Shown here: positions 22,373 through 34,639 of the stretch, one piece after another | How positions within the stretch are numbered: position 1 is the stretch's first letter | Layout: each line of letters begins with the position of its first letter | Source of the DNA: Miscanthus floridulus | Taxonomy: Eukaryota; Streptophyta; Magnoliopsida; Poales; Poaceae | Length of the DNA stretch: 64,000 nt | NCBI RefSeq assembly: GCF_019320115.1 | Contig: NC_089584.1 | Coordinates: 100,488,320 to 100,552,319 of the forward strand | Reading direction: 5' to 3' | The notes under the pieces: generated by a model | Seen by the model: the letters and a program-made list of their open reading frames with translations, nothing else | Told to the model about the DNA's origin: nothing | Databases searched by the model: none | Position numbers and translations under genes: made by a program

Positions 22373-24835
22373 GATGGTTCGCGTCAAGAATGTTGGAGGT
22401 GGTCCCGGTGATGAGGATCCGAGACACCCGCCTCGCTTGCCTACAGATCCAAAAGGCAAGGTGACGAAGAAACTTGCAACAAAAAAATAGAAGTATCCAG
22501 ATGTAGATACAGCTAGAGCAGCCGCAGTTCCAGAGGCCGCAGAGCGTACCGAGAGAGGAGGTGCTCGTAGTGGTGTTGTTATTGTAGATCAGCTCCCTCC
22601 ATCTACGAGGGCCGCACTAGAGCAGGTTGAGCGCCATCATGGTGGTCCAGCTGGGACTGTCATGGTTGTAGGATGGCGAGTTGTCTTGGATGAGAGTCAG
22701 CCTCAGGGAGAGTCACAGTAAGAGCCACAGGTAGCAGCGCATGCTCAGGAGGGATAGCAAGCCGAGGAGATAGAGCAGGCACCTTAGCCATAGCTTCACC
22801 GCTCTGGTCGTACCCATGCTCTAGTCACACCGAGGGCAGATACACATTGGAGGGGTTCTCGTCCACCGCCCAGACCACAGGGTCTGCCTCCAGTGACTCA
22901 TCTAGATCTGAGGGCCGCCACGGCCAAGCAGGTGCAGCAGCTCAGATTTGTGGAGTTTGAGCAGTGGTTTCCGCCGAGGCGAGATGAGCGTGCATTAGAG
23001 GGCTTCTACACACCACTGCAGGAGGACTTCTACAATGCATATCTTAACAGTGGAGCTGTTTTTAGATCTCAGAGGGTGTGCAACATAGAGTCTATTGTTG
23101 CAGCAGCTGGAGAGCACATTCACCCCTACCTTTCTTACCTGCCAGGGTTGACAGATTTACTTGGATGGACAGGATTGTATGTGCTATCTTGGGTCCATCA
23201 GTTCTATGCTTCTCTCTAGATTGACCCGCAGCATAGATTCATACACTTTGCATTCAGTGGCAGAGATTATAGGCTGATGAGCACTAGGGTCAGAGAGATA
23301 CTCAGGCTTCAGGAGTAGCTCGTCCGGCTACATGAGGTTTGCTATGGACAGACAGCGCCCCCCAGACGTCCTCATGGCGGGATGGTGCCCCTATAGATCT
23401 AGTCCGCCACTGCTTCACAGAGCCATTCGGTGAGGGGTCTAGCAGGACACCCAGTGATCTTACTCCCACTGCTAGAGTGCTTGATGCCATTATGAGGAGG
23501 ACACTGCTTTCGAGGATAGGGTATCGTGAGGGCTTGACTCACATACAGTTGTGGCTACTAAACTATCTGATGCAGCAGACAGTGTTTGATATTTGGGATC
23601 TCCTTCTATCAGAGATGGAGGACACTATTGCTGAGGGGTTCAGAGGTCACTGATAGTTGCCCTATGCCCACTAGATCACGTTTCTTATTCACAAGGCAGT
23701 TACAGTGAGGCCGCCTGAGATGCTAGCTGAGTACAATGGTGCTATGATAGAGTTCCTTGCATATAACCTGACTCAGATGATCCGCCATAGTACACCGACT
23801 GCACCTAGCCAGCCGTGCCGTCGTCCAGAGGTGCCAGAGACTGCAGCCCAATAGGATGATACTATCAGGGGCATAGCAGCTATAGAGAAGGAGCAGTTAG
23901 ATGCTCAGCAGGAGGGGATGGTCGAGAGTGACCCCAGTGACAGCTCAGATGAGGACTACCGCGATATCCCTCAGATGCCTCCACGATGACATGATCATGA
24001 GGCCGGTAGCTCCAGTTCAGCTCCATCTGCACCGCAGACTAACCCTGCTCTACTTGCCATACTTGAGCGGATGAGGTAGGATTAGGCTCGCTAGGCTCAG
24101 GAGACCACCACTACCTTTGCACAGTTCCAGGCTCGACAGGATGAGTTTCAGTGGCAGCAGCAGGCCATACAGCAGCAGCAGCAGGCCATGCATCAGCAGC
24201 AGCTCGTCATGCTGTAGTAGCTCCTTGGATTTTATGTAGCATGTAGTGACATCTATTGGGGTTCCACCGCCATAGCCTTCACCCCAGCTCGGTCAGCCTG
24301 CCACCACTTCTATGACTCTAGCGTTACAGCCTAGTGGGCTTCAGAGTCAGGGACAGCCACCAGCATAGTTTGCTTCACCTACAGAGCAGGTGTCCCAGTG
24401 GTTTGCTTCGCCCGTGTTAGCCCCACAATTCACACCTCTCCAGACGGGCTTCACACCGGCTCAGACTTCCTCGCTGCTAGTGCTAGAGACTACAGTGTCT
24501 AGGAGCCTTGGTGTATCCTTCAGTGGTTGACAGGGCAGCCTACTCCGCCATATTTGCATGTCCTAGGTCCTTCTATAGTTGCACCTATTACCGGGACTAC
24601 AGAGACGCTCCCTTCCTCAGTGGCATCATCAGAACTGGCTGCTCCAGTCATACCTGCACAGTCTACAGCAGCTCCAGTTGTTGATCCGACCTAGACCATT
24701 TCAGTGTCGCTTCTAGCTACACAGGGTCAGACAACTCAGAGCTCTGGTTCAGATGATGATGGCACTCAGTTCTAGCTTGCTCCTCGTACCTCGGTGCCTG
24801 ACTCATCCGCTGTAGCCCCACCGACCGACCTTTAG
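22373..24835 (+). pseudogene. Env-position (third) ORF of element A, broken
   Basis: It starts MVRVKNVGGGPGDEDP and ends before TAG at 24833. The interior carries many stops, mostly TAG where B or the reading context has CAG, and at least two frame changes. Readable parts include an Arg/Pro-rich N-terminus, a domain with RFVEFEQWFPPRRDER, FYTPLQEDFYNAY and VHQFYASL (about 22893-23219), RIGYREGLTHIQLWLL (23510 onward), a Gln-rich run near 24140-24220 and a Pro/Ser/Thr/Gln-rich C-terminus. No membrane helix is visible. It is the counterpart of the ORFs at 763-2526 and 34783-37185. Confidence 0.65.
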
Positions 24836-24853
24836 GTTTTGGTGTTTGACGCC

Positions 24854-24868
24854 AAAGGGGGAGAGGGA
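24854..24868 (+). other. Secondary purine tract after the env-position ORF, element A
   Basis: AAAGGGGGAGAGGGA follows the conserved phrase GGTGTTTGACGCC shortly after the ORF stop. It lies about 380 bp before the true polypurine tract. B has the same tract at 37204-37217. It could act as an additional plus-strand primer; that is inference. Confidence 0.5.
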
Positions 24869-25233
24869 TCGAGTATGCTAGACTTAGGGGGAGCAACTTA
24901 GGGCGAGCTTAGTTTACTCAGACTATCTATTACATTTGGAGTTTTATGTGTGATACTCTATTATGCATGTGTGCTTTCTACTTTGAATTATTTACATGTC
25001 ATATCACTTGTGCTAAGCTCATTTGCTTTTGCTTCCACATTTTACTCCGATGCAAATGAGCTTTATTACTTGTACTCATGCTTATTTCATATCTTTTGAG
25101 TACATCATGTTGGCTTGGGTCATATAAGCTTGCCTAACACTTTTGTTCCTATTGCCAAAAGCTTATATGAACCAAGCATGTCAAAAAACCTCAACTCTTT
25201 CACACACTCGAGGTAGTATTGTCATCAATCACT
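24869..25233 (+). other. AT-rich 3' spacer of element A
   Basis: No gene is visible. Words such as TCATTTGCTTTTGCTTCC and AAGCTTATATGAACCAAGC are shared with B (37440-37620), so it is a conserved untranslated part of the element. Confidence 0.6.
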
Positions 25234-25247
25234 AAAAAGGGGGAGAT
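25234..25247 (+). other. Polypurine tract of element A
   Basis: AAAAAGGGGGAGAT lies directly before the 3' LTR start TGATAGCATC. Confidence 0.9.
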
Positions 25248-26094
25248 TGATAGCATCTAGGCCCCTAGTTGGGTTTCGGTGATTAATGACAATACATGAT
25301 TACTATGACTAATGTGTGTTTTGCAGAGGCAATTAAGTTAGGTCATGGTAATGGAGATCGATTGGGCTATCATGGTGGTCATGCCCTTATGATGGAAATC
25401 GTTTCAATTTTCAAAGGATGAACGACAAGGTTAAGGATGGACTAGTTCTAAGTGTCGATTGGAGTTGAAGAGACACTTAGAGTAGTTTAGGACTTTGTTT
25501 TTCCTTTGGCCGAACTATTAAGGGGGGTATGGATGGGTAGCTTGACCTAGGTGAGTCTAGTGGGTTAGGTGTGGTGCACACTTGCTAAACCTAGCACTAG
25601 GTAGCTCCTAAAAATCCCTTAGATCCATTGGAACAAACTTCATTCACGTACGTTTGAAAGTTGGAAGTGAATGGAGAGTCAAATACTGACTGGACGCTGG
25701 CTCAGGGTCCGGTCAGTTCATTTGACCAAGGTGTTTTCGTTTGGTGCGACCGGACGCTGAGAGGTCAAGTGACCGGACGCTGAGGGCCAGTGTCCGGTCG
25801 ACTCCAGTAAGGTTCTAGAGAGGGAAAATCTCAATCGGACGCGTCCGGTTAGTGCTGACCGGACGCTGCCTAGCGTCCGGTCACACTGTAAACACTGGAG
25901 TTCGGGGTGAACTGATCGACGCGTTCGGTCAACATGACCGGAGCGTCCGGTCACCCCGTAGAGGCACATAACGGTTCGTTTTTCAGCCTATGTTATAAAT
26001 ACTTCCTCCATTCATGTGTGGGGGTACTTTTGCTCATTTCAACAGCTGAGAAACATCCTTGAGAGTGCCAAGAAGAGCAAGGTCCTAGTGAGGT
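25248..26094 (+). repeat. 3' LTR of element A, first piece
   Basis: The LTR begins TGATAGCATCTAGGCCCCTA and matches the 5' LTR of A up to GGTCCTAGTGAGGT at 26094, where element B is inserted. It carries the CCGGACGC cluster (25690-25955) and the TATAAATA box near 25995. The rest of this LTR is at 39270-39885. Confidence 0.93.
26090..26094. repeat. Left target-site duplication of element B (GAGGT)
   Basis: GAGGT precedes the B LTR and recurs at 39265-39269 directly after the B 3' LTR. Removing B and one copy restores the continuous LTR sequence GTGAGGTGATTG seen at 14575 in the 5' LTR of A. Confidence 0.95.
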
Positions 26095-26529
26095 TGAAAG
26101 CATCTAGGCCCCTAGTTGGATTTCAGTGATTAATGTCAATACAAGATTACTATGACTAACGTGAGTTTTGCAGAGGCAATTGAGTTAGGTCATAGTAATG
26201 GTGATCGATTGGGCAATCGAGATGGTCATGCCCCTATGATGGAAATCGTTTCGGTTTTCAAAGGATGGATGACAAGGTTAAGGATAACTAGTTCTAAGTG
26301 TCGATTGAAGTTGGAGAGACACTTAGAGTAGTTTAGGACTTTGTTTTTCCTTTGGTCGTACTATTAAGGGGGTATGAACGGGTAGCTTGACCTAGTTGAG
26401 TCTAGTGAGTTAGGTGTGGTGCACACTTGTTAAAACTAGCTCTAGGTAGCTCCTATGAATGCCTAAGATCCTTTGGAGCAAACTTCATTCACATATGATC
26501 GAGAGTTGGAAGTGGATGGAGGGTCAAAT

Positions 26530-26885
26530 GCTGACCGGACGCTGGCCCCGGTGTGACTGGACGCTGGCCGTAGGGTCCAGTCAGTTCATTTGATCAGCTG
26601 ACAGCGTTCGGTGTGACCGGACACTGGATCGGTTAAGTGACTGGACGCTGAGAGGCAGCGTCTGGTCGACTCTAGTAAGGTTTTAGAGAAGGGAATCTTC
26701 GACCGGACGCGTCTGGTCAGTACTGACAGGACCCTGAGGGTTCAGCGTCCGGTCGAGTCCAGTAAGGGTCCAGTAAGGGTTTTATGCGACCGGCCGCGTT
26801 CGGTCAGTGCTGACCGGACCCTACCAGCGTCCGGTCAACTCATTACTACTGGTTCGTGGGTTGAACTGACCGGAGCGTCCGGTCA
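26530..26885 (+). promoter_or_regulatory. CCGGACGC/GCGTCCGG cluster in U3 of B (5' LTR)
   Basis: More than a dozen motif copies (GACCGGACGCTGG, CAGCGTCCGGTC, GACCGGACGCGT) lie in both orientations, ending about 40 bp before the TATA box. The 3' LTR repeats the cluster at 38110-38500. Some copies have decayed by CG to TG or CA changes. Confidence 0.65.
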
Positions 26886-26925
26886 CCCCGCAGAAGCTCA
26901 TAATGGTTCGTTTTTCAGGCTGCCT

Positions 26926-26933
26926 TATAAATA
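26926..26933 (+). promoter_or_regulatory. TATA box of 5' LTR, element B
   Basis: TATAAATA follows GCTGCCT, directly downstream of the motif cluster, as in A. Confidence 0.75.
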
Positions 26934-27659
26934 GAAACTCCACTTGTGTGTGGAGTTACTTTTGCTCATTCCAACAGCTGAGAAACACGTTTATGAGTGC
27001 CAAGAAGAGCAAGGTCCTAATGAGGTGATTGAGATTTGAGAATCCAAGAGAGTAGCCTCATTAGTAAATCAAGAGTAGCAAAGTGTGCATTCATCTTCTC
27101 ATTAGGCTTCGCGTGGTCAAGTGAGAGTTCGTGCTTGTTACTCTTGGTGATCGCCATCACCTAGACGGCTTGGTGGTGATTGGGAGCTTGGTGATCACCC
27201 GGCGGAGCTTGTGGGTGACCCAACTCAAGTTGTGAGCGGCTTTAGGTGATTCGCCGTGACGGAGTGTCGAAGAATCAACCCGTAGAGAGCACTTGATCCT
27301 TGCGCGGATCAAGGGGGAGCTACACCCTTGTGCGGGTGCTCCAACGAGGACTAGTGGGGAGTGGCGACTCTCCGATACCTCGGCAAAACATCGCCGCGTT
27401 CCTTTCTCTCTCTATTTACTTTGAGCACTTACTTTGAGTATTTACTTTGAGCAATTCAATACTTGTTTTTACATCCATAGAATTGCATGCTAGAGTAAGT
27501 TTGGAATATAGGTTGTAAGTCCGTTGTGCGTTAGTTTGATAGAAACACTTTTCTAGGCACAAGGGGTTAATTGGGCTATCCGTAGGATTTGATTATTGCA
27601 AGAGAATTTAGAATTAGCCCAATTCACCCCCCCCTCTTGGGCATCTTGATCCTTTCAAT

Positions 27660-27671
27660 TGGTATCAGAGC
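27660..27671 (+). other. Primer-binding site (initiator Met tRNA), element B
   Basis: TGGTATCAGAGC, two bases after the LTR end, is the same as the site of A. Confidence 0.9.
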
Positions 27672-27710
27672 CTCGTGCTCACGTTTTTAAGCTTAATCGC
27701 TTAGAGCAAG

Positions 27711-30098
27711 ATGTCTCACGGGGATGGACCTCCTCCTATCTTTGAGGGAGATGATTTTCCATATTAGAAAATCCGCATGGAGGTGTACTTAGAAGCTCTA
27801 GATGTTGGTATTCTTAGAGCCACCTCTCAAGGCTTCCCAAAACCTCGGGATGCTACTAACCTACAAGGCGATGAGGTTAACTATGAAAAATGGAATGCAA
27901 AGGCTCGCAACACCATCTTTAGAGGCCTTTGCAAAGATGTGTTTAACCGTGTAAGGAACCACAAAGATGCCCATGCACTATGGTCGGACGTTTGTGCGCT
28001 CCATGAGGGAACCAAGAGTGAGCGTGAGGAACGCTATCACCTTGTGATTAAAAAGCTAAATTCTTTTGAGATGCTTCCCAAAGAAAGTGCTAATGAGATG
28101 TATTCTCGTTTAAATGTTCTTGTAGAGGAAGTCAATGGGCTAGGACTTACTCAAATGTCACCATCCGACGTTGTGAGAAAGATCTTAAGTGTCCTCCCCA
28201 TTGAAAAATATGGGCACATTGTGACCGTGCTACATCAAGGTGATCTTTCCGCCGCTACACCGACACAAATCTTGGGAAAGATCAATGCTCATGAGATGTA
28301 CATGCACATCACGCCACAAGATGGCTCATCCTCTACAAAGAAGAAAGAGAAGGACTTAGCATTCAAAGTTAGCCAAGATAAGGGCAAAGCAAGACTTGAG
28401 TATGAGAGCTCAAGTGATGAAGATGATGAAGAAAGTCTTGCTCTCATGGTGAAGAAGACCGCCAAGATGCTAAAGAAGCTAAACAAGAGTGGCATCAAGT
28501 TTGACGGCAAGAAGAAGTTCTTCACAAGCTCAAGAAGAAAGCCAATCTCTGAGATGGATTGCTACAATTGTGGCGAGCTTGGTCATCTAGCTCATCAATG
28601 CACAAAGCCCAAGAAAGACAAGTTCAAGAACAAGGGCAAGAAAGATGACTCAAGCAATGAAGATGAAGATGAGAAGAAAAAGAACAAGCCATACAAGAAG
28701 AGAGATGGCAAAAAGAGGGACTTCTACAAGAAGAAGAAAAGTGGCAAGGCCTACATTGTCGGTGATTGGCTCACGGACATTGACTCATCAAGTGGATCAT
28801 CCGATGATGATAGTGACAATGAGAAGGTGGCCGCCATTGCTATTGATCTTCCATCTTCACCGCCACCATCGCCATCATCCTCTACACACCTATGCCTTAT
28901 GGCCAAGGGTGAACGCAAGGTAACTAAGAGTGATGATAGTAGTGATGATGAGCAAGCTAGTGATGATGATAGCGATAGCGATGATGATTCACCTACATAT
29001 GATGATCTTATCAAAATATTAAGAAAATACACTAAGATCATTAGAAAGAGTAGAGCTACAAATGAAAAACTTGATGCTAAAAATGATTCACTCTTAGCTA
29101 AGTGTGATACATTGGAAAAGGCTAATGATGAGCTCAAAGAAACAAATGATTCTATATCATCCAAACTTAAGGAGCTCAAATCTTCTAAGAAAGAGCTTAA
29201 AGATAAACATGATAAACTTGAGTGGGTGCACAATGAGCTTATCACTAGTCACAACAAGCTAAAAGATGAATATACAACTCTAAAGATCAATTATGATACT
29301 CTTGTTATTGCTCAAGAATTCTTACCAAATGAGCCACATGATGCTACTAACCATGTTGTTAAGATTGATATAGCTACCTCATGTGATGATTTAATTGATG
29401 AGAGCATTGAGCATGGATCTAGTAGCAAAGGCAAGCAAGTGGTTGAGTGCAATGACTATGATGAGTATGTCAAGCTCAAGAGTGATAATGAGAAGCTCAT
29501 GAAAGATCTTGAAGAGATGAAGAGCAACAACATCATTGTGCTAGAAACTCTTGATCATGACAAAGAGTTAATCCTTGAGAATAAGAAGCTCAAAGAAGAG
29601 AACAAGAAGCTCAAGGAAGAGAAGAATAATGAGGTTCTCAAGGAAGAGAACAAGAAGCTCAAGATGGAGAAAGAACATCTCAAGATTGGGTTGAGCAAGT
29701 TTGCTAGAGGCAAGCATCTCCAAAGTGAGCTACTCATGAACATTGTCATGAAGATTGATAGGAGTGGCATTGGATATGTGTCAAGTATAGAGAAGAAGAA
29801 GGCTCAAGCTCAACAACAACAATCAAAGCCAAAGCCAAAGCCAAAGAGATGCTTTGAGTGTGGACAAGAAGGCCACTTTGCTCATGAGTGTCAAACTCCA
29901 CCGCCACAACCCTTGCCCAAGCATGCTAGACCCTTTGCTTTCAATGCTCACTACATACTTAGAAAAGATTCTAGTGGAAAGATGAAAGTCATGTTCTTAG
30001 GACCCCCTAACAAGAGTAGGCCTAAGAAGATTTGGGTGGCTAAGTCACTTGTTGAGAAAGTGAAGGGCTCTCAACAAGTTTGGATCCCTAAAGCTTGA
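27711..30098 (+). pseudogene. gag of element B, one early stop
   Basis: It starts MSHGDGPPPIFEGDDF at 27711 and has TAG at 27765-27767 (Trp19 in A). After that the frame is open for 773 codons to TGA at 30096. Parts: capsid-like N-terminus, first zinc knuckle CYNCGELGHLAHQC (28560-28601), a Lys-rich linker, Ser/Asp-rich low complexity (28780-29000), a long coiled coil rich in KLKEENKKLK units (about 29060-29700) and second knuckle CFECGQEGHFAHEC (29850-29891). It ends at IPKA. Two knuckles 430 codons apart in one gag are unusual. Initiation at the ATG at 27777 could still give a near-full product. Confidence 0.88.
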
Positions 30099-30113
30099 AT
30101 CTCTTATGTGTAG

Positions 30114-33100
30114 GTGAACTACAAGACCGGTGGAAGTCATTGGGTTATTGATAGTGGTTGCACTCAACATATGACCGGTGATCCTCGTATGTTCACCTCA
30201 CTAGATGAAGAGGTAGATGGACAAGAGAAAATAACATTTGGAGATAATTCAAAGGGCAAGGTTAAAGGATTGGGCAAAGTGGCAATATCAAATGATCATT
30301 CCATCTCCAATGTGCTCTATGTTGCTTCATTGAGTTTCAACTTGCTATCCGTTAGGCAATTGTGTGATCTTGGCTTTCAATGCTTGTTCACCGAGAAGGA
30401 GGTTGTTGTATCCAAGGTAGATGACAATCAAGTGATATTCAATGGATTTAGATACAACAACTTATATCTAGTTGATTTCACCTCCGAAGATGCAAACTTG
30501 AAGACTTGCCTATTCACCAAAACAACACTTGGATGGCTATGGCATAGAAGACTAGCTCATGTTGGGATGAGCTCACTCAAGAAGCTCATGAAGAATGATT
30601 TGGTGAGAGGGTTGAAGGATGTGAAGTTTGAGAAGGACAAGCTTTGTAGTGCATGTCAAGCCGGCAAGCAAGTTGCAAACACTCATCCAACCAAAGCTTT
30701 CATGTCAACCACAAGAGTGCTATAACTCCTACACATGGATTTATTTGGACCAACAACATATAAGAGTTTGGGAGGAAATATCTATTGTCTTGTGATTGTG
30801 GATGACTATTCAAGGTATACATGGGTGTTCTTCCTTCATGACAAATCTGAAGTTGCATCTTGCTTCAAGAAGTTTGCCAAGAGAGCTCAAAATGAATTTG
30901 AAGTGAAGCTCAAGAAGATTAGAAGTGACAATGGCAAAGAATTTGACAACACAAATATTGAAGCCTATTGTGATGAAGTTGGAATCAAACATGAAGTCTC
31001 CGTAACTTATACTCCTCAACAAAATGGTGTAGTTGAGAGGAAGAACCGGACCTTGATCACCCTTACAAGGACAATGCTAGATGAGTACAACACCCCCAAA
31101 GCTCTATGGGCGGAAACAATCAACACCGCATGTTATGCATCCAACCGCCTATTCCTTTAAAAGTTCCTTGGCAAAACACCTTATGAGTTGCTCAATGGGA
31201 AGAAGCCAGATGTCTCTTTCTTTAGGGTGTTTGGTTGCAAATGCTACATCTACAAGAAGCGGCAACACCTAGGGAAGTTCCAAAGACATTGTGATATAGG
31301 TTTTCTTATTGGTTACTCAATGAAGTCCAAAGCATATAGAGTATTTAATCATGCCACCGGCTTGGTTGAAGAAACATATGATGTGGAATTTGATGAATCT
31401 AATGGCTCCCAAGGAGCACATGAGAATCTTGATGATGTAGGTGATGAACCATTGAGGGATGCTATGAAGAATATTCCGGTGGGAGACATCAAGCCAAAAG
31501 ATGATGAAGATGATGTACAAGTCATTAACCAACCTTCTTCATCAAGTGTACCACAAGATGGTGAAAAAGATGGGAGAGTAGAAAATGAAGATACTCATAT
31601 CTCTCATGATCAAATGGTGGTACAAGCACAAGATGTTGATGCCCCACAACCTCCTCCTCAAGTGGTCAATAGAAGAAATACACCTCTCCTACAAGATCAT
31701 CCACAAGATCTCATCATAGGGAGTCCATCAAAGGGTGTAATGACTCGATCTCAAAAACTTACTTCATTTATTGCTCATCACTATTTTGTCTCTTGCTATG
31801 AGCCTACCAAGGTTGAAGAAGCTCTTAAGGATCCAGATTGGATCAATGCCATGCATGAAGAGTTGAACAACTTCACTCGTAATGAAGTTTGGACTCTTGA
31901 AGAGGAACCAAAATGTGCAAGAGTCATTGGAACAAAGTGGGTGTTCCACAACAAGCAAGATGATCAAGGTGTAGTTGTGAGGAACAAGGCAAGACTAGTT
32001 GCAAAGGGGTTCTCTCAAGTTGAAGGTTTGGATTTTGGGGAGACCTTTGCACCGGTTGCAAGATTAGAAGCCATCAGTATCCAACTTGCATATGCATCAC
32101 ATCATGAAATGAAACTATACTAAATGGATGTGAAAAGTGCATTTTTGAATGGCTTTATTAATGAACTAGTCTATGTTGATCAACCTCCCGGGTTTGAAGA
32201 CCCTAGATATCCTAATCATGTTTATAGGTTGCCCAAGGCACTATATGGGCTTAAGCAAGCCCCAAAAGCTTGGTATGAGTGCCTTCGGGACTTCCTTATT
32301 GAGAAGGGCTTCACCATTGGGAAGGTCGACACCACACTATTCATCAAGAAGCTTGATGGGCATATCTTCATTTGTCAAGTATATGTTGATGATATCATCT
32401 TTGGATCATCAAATGAAGACTCATGCAATGAATTTGGTGAATTGATGTCGAAGGAGTTCGAGATGTCAATGATTGGTGAGCTTACATTCTTTCTTGGTTT
32501 TCAAGTCAAGCAAATGAAAGAAGGCATCTTCATCTCTCAAGAGAAATACACAAAAGATCTTCTCAAGAGATTCAAGATGGATGAATGTAAGCCAATCAAG
32601 ACACCAATGCCTACCAATGGACATCTCAACCTATCTATGATTGGTAGCTTGTTATATTTAACCGCATCTAGGCCCGACATCATGTTTAGTGTGTGTATGT
32701 GTGCTAGATTTCAAGCTAGTCCTAAGGAAACACATTTAATTGCCGTAAAAAGAATCCTTAGGTATCTTAAGCACACACCAAGCATTGGCCTTTGGTATCC
32801 CAAAGGAGCTTTATTTGAATTAATTGGCTATTCCGATTCGGATTACACCGGATGCAAAGTTGATAGAAAGAGCACATCCGGAGGGTGACATTTGCTTGGT
32901 AGATCACTTGTGTCTTGGTCCTCCAAGAAACAAAATAGTGTGGCTTTGTCCACCGCCGAAGCGGAATACATTGCCGCGGGTGCTTGTTGTGCACAAATAT
33001 TATACATGAAACAAACTTTGCTAGACTATGGTGTAGTTCTAGAAAAGGTACCTCTTTTGTGCGACAATGAAAGTGCGGTAAAACTTGCAAATAATCCTGT

Positions 33101-33302
33101 GCAACACTCTCGCACCAAGCACATAGATATCTACCATCACTTTCTAAGAAATCATGTTGCTAAAAATGATATATCACTAGAAGGTGTAAGATCCGAAGAT
33201 CAATTAGCGGATATCTTCACTAAACCGCTAGATGAGGCTACTTTTTGTAGATTGCGGAATGAGCTCAATGTACTTGATTTTAGCAACTTCACAAAAAAAT
33301 GA
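30114..33302 (+). pseudogene. pol of element B (protease, integrase, RT, RNase H), four stops
   Basis: It is in frame with gag, 15 bases after its TGA; a TAG also lies at 30111. The protease has an intact active site WVIDSGCTQHMTGD (DSG at 30150-30158). The integrase zinc region has HRRLAHVGMSS and CSACQAGKQ, and the core has IVDDYSRYTW, RSDNGKEFD and TPQQNGVVERKN. RT has YVDD at 32382-32393. RNase H has STAEAEYIAAG and DIFTKPLDE. Stops are at 30723 (Glu in A), 31158 and 32121 (CAA to TAA) and 32886 (Cys to TGA). Relative to A, 39 bases are missing in frame at about 32632, between RT and RNase H. All other key residues remain. Confidence 0.92.
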
Positions 33303-34530
33303 GCTTGTGTTGTCCCTTGCATTCATTGTAATATACAACATGTTTTATTTTTTGTAAATGCATATAGGGCTTGTCTAACATGGTTAAGATAACCGCCGAA
33401 AAGCGTGTGAAGAAGCTTAACCTTGGATCAAACTTGACAAGCAACTAGATTTACTTACAAGTATTGCATATGCATGTATGTTGGTTTGTCGTTTTGTTCC
33501 ATTTGCCCTCTTGTTGCCTATTTTCTTAAAAAGAATTATAGCCTAAGGCAAAATATTTTGAAAACTATGAGGGTTTGAGAGAGGTCACTCACATCAGTCC
33601 CAATTGGTGCTTATTTGGATCTTATTCAAGTTGGGACTTGATTGGGAACAGGCAACGCGAAGGAACTTTGAAGATTTGCTGGAAAAGGTGCACCGGACGC
33701 TGCTGTCCAGCGTCCGGTCAGTTCACAGGAGGTGAACTGCTGCCGAAGGAGTGACCGGACGCTGCGTTTGTGCGTCCGGTCAGGAGGTGATCCAGCATCC
33801 GGTCGATCGAAGGAAGAACAGGCTGAACTGACTGGACCCTGCCTGCGTCCGTCATGGACCACCGGACGCGTCCGGTCCCGATTCTAGAGGAATTGGACCT
33901 CTCTGGAATCGACCGGACGCTGGGTGGTAGCGTCCGGTCGCTACCACCGGAGCGTCCGGTCAGTGGTTTTCGTGCGACATCGGGACTCCTCTTCCGTTTC
34001 CTTCTCTGTCGTGTTTGGGACCCTCATATAACCGCGCCATCGGGTATTTTTTTTACCTAACCACGCCACCACAGCTCCGTGCCCGACTCCCGCGCCGCCG
34101 CAGCTCGCCAATGCCGCCGTCCAGCTCGTCGCGCCGCCGCAGCCGAGCCCGCAGCCGAGCATCTTGCGCCCGCCTCGCACGCCATAGCGCCTCCCCTGCC
34201 TCGCTCGCTTCCGCGCCACCGCAGCCCGCTGCCGAGCCTCGCCACGTGCCTCTCGCGAGTCTACCACGCCGACGCCAAGCCCGTGGATCCGGCGCCTTTA
34301 GTCTTCCTGCTGCTCAAGCAAGTGTCCTAGCCCTACCTCCTCCATCGTTGGTAAGGCCTAATCTGTGCTCCAATTTTGATTTACCTGTGACCTAGATCAA
34401 CAGCAGTGCACTGATTTCCAATCATCCAGGGCCACCGAATTCTTCGAAGCGGTTTGCGATCCCTAACCCTAGTCGGTTCTGAGGTTCCCCGCGCGACGTC
34501 TTTCCTTTTCTCGGATCGCCGGATCGTCAG
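33303..34530 (+). promoter_or_regulatory. Post-pol spacer of B with CCGGACGC cluster and possible internal promoter
   Basis: 33303-33690 is conserved untranslated sequence shared with A (GAGCTTGTGTTGTCCCTTGC). About ten motif copies follow at 33690-33965. A TATA-like CATATAA lies at 34025-34031, followed by a C-rich leader. The order motif cluster, TATA, leader, splice donor (GTCAG/GTAGC at 34531) resembles the order in the LTR. Frames on both strands at 33941-34395 come from GC-rich composition and show no domain. The promoter role is inference. Confidence 0.45.
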
Positions 34531-34639
34531 GTAGCTTGCCCGTCGTCTCAATTTCGTACCTACATTGCTTGCTTCCTAGGTTTTTGCATCTATTAGATAT
34601 ATTGTATTTATTCGTATATCCATCTATTCTATCGTGCAG
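34531..34639 (+). other. Candidate intron in the leader of the env-position ORF, element B
   Basis: Donor CGTCAG/GTAGCT and acceptor ATCGTGCAG bound a T-rich 109-bp segment. A has the counterpart at 22140-22250 (111 bp), with both splice sites conserved. A spliced message would place the ORF start close to a new 5' leader. Confidence 0.45.

Larger units (their letters stand above)
26095..27657 (+). repeat. 5' LTR of element B
   Basis: The LTR begins TGAAAGCATCTAGGCCCCTA and ends GATCCTTTCA. The CCGGACGC cluster lies at 26530-26885 and the TATA box at 26926-26933. The two LTRs of B look almost the same, which suggests a fairly recent insertion. Confidence 0.93.

Noticed and set aside
22373..24835. 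Viral envelope gene
   Set aside because: The position after pol suggests it, but there is no signal peptide, membrane helix or fusion motif in any of the three copies.
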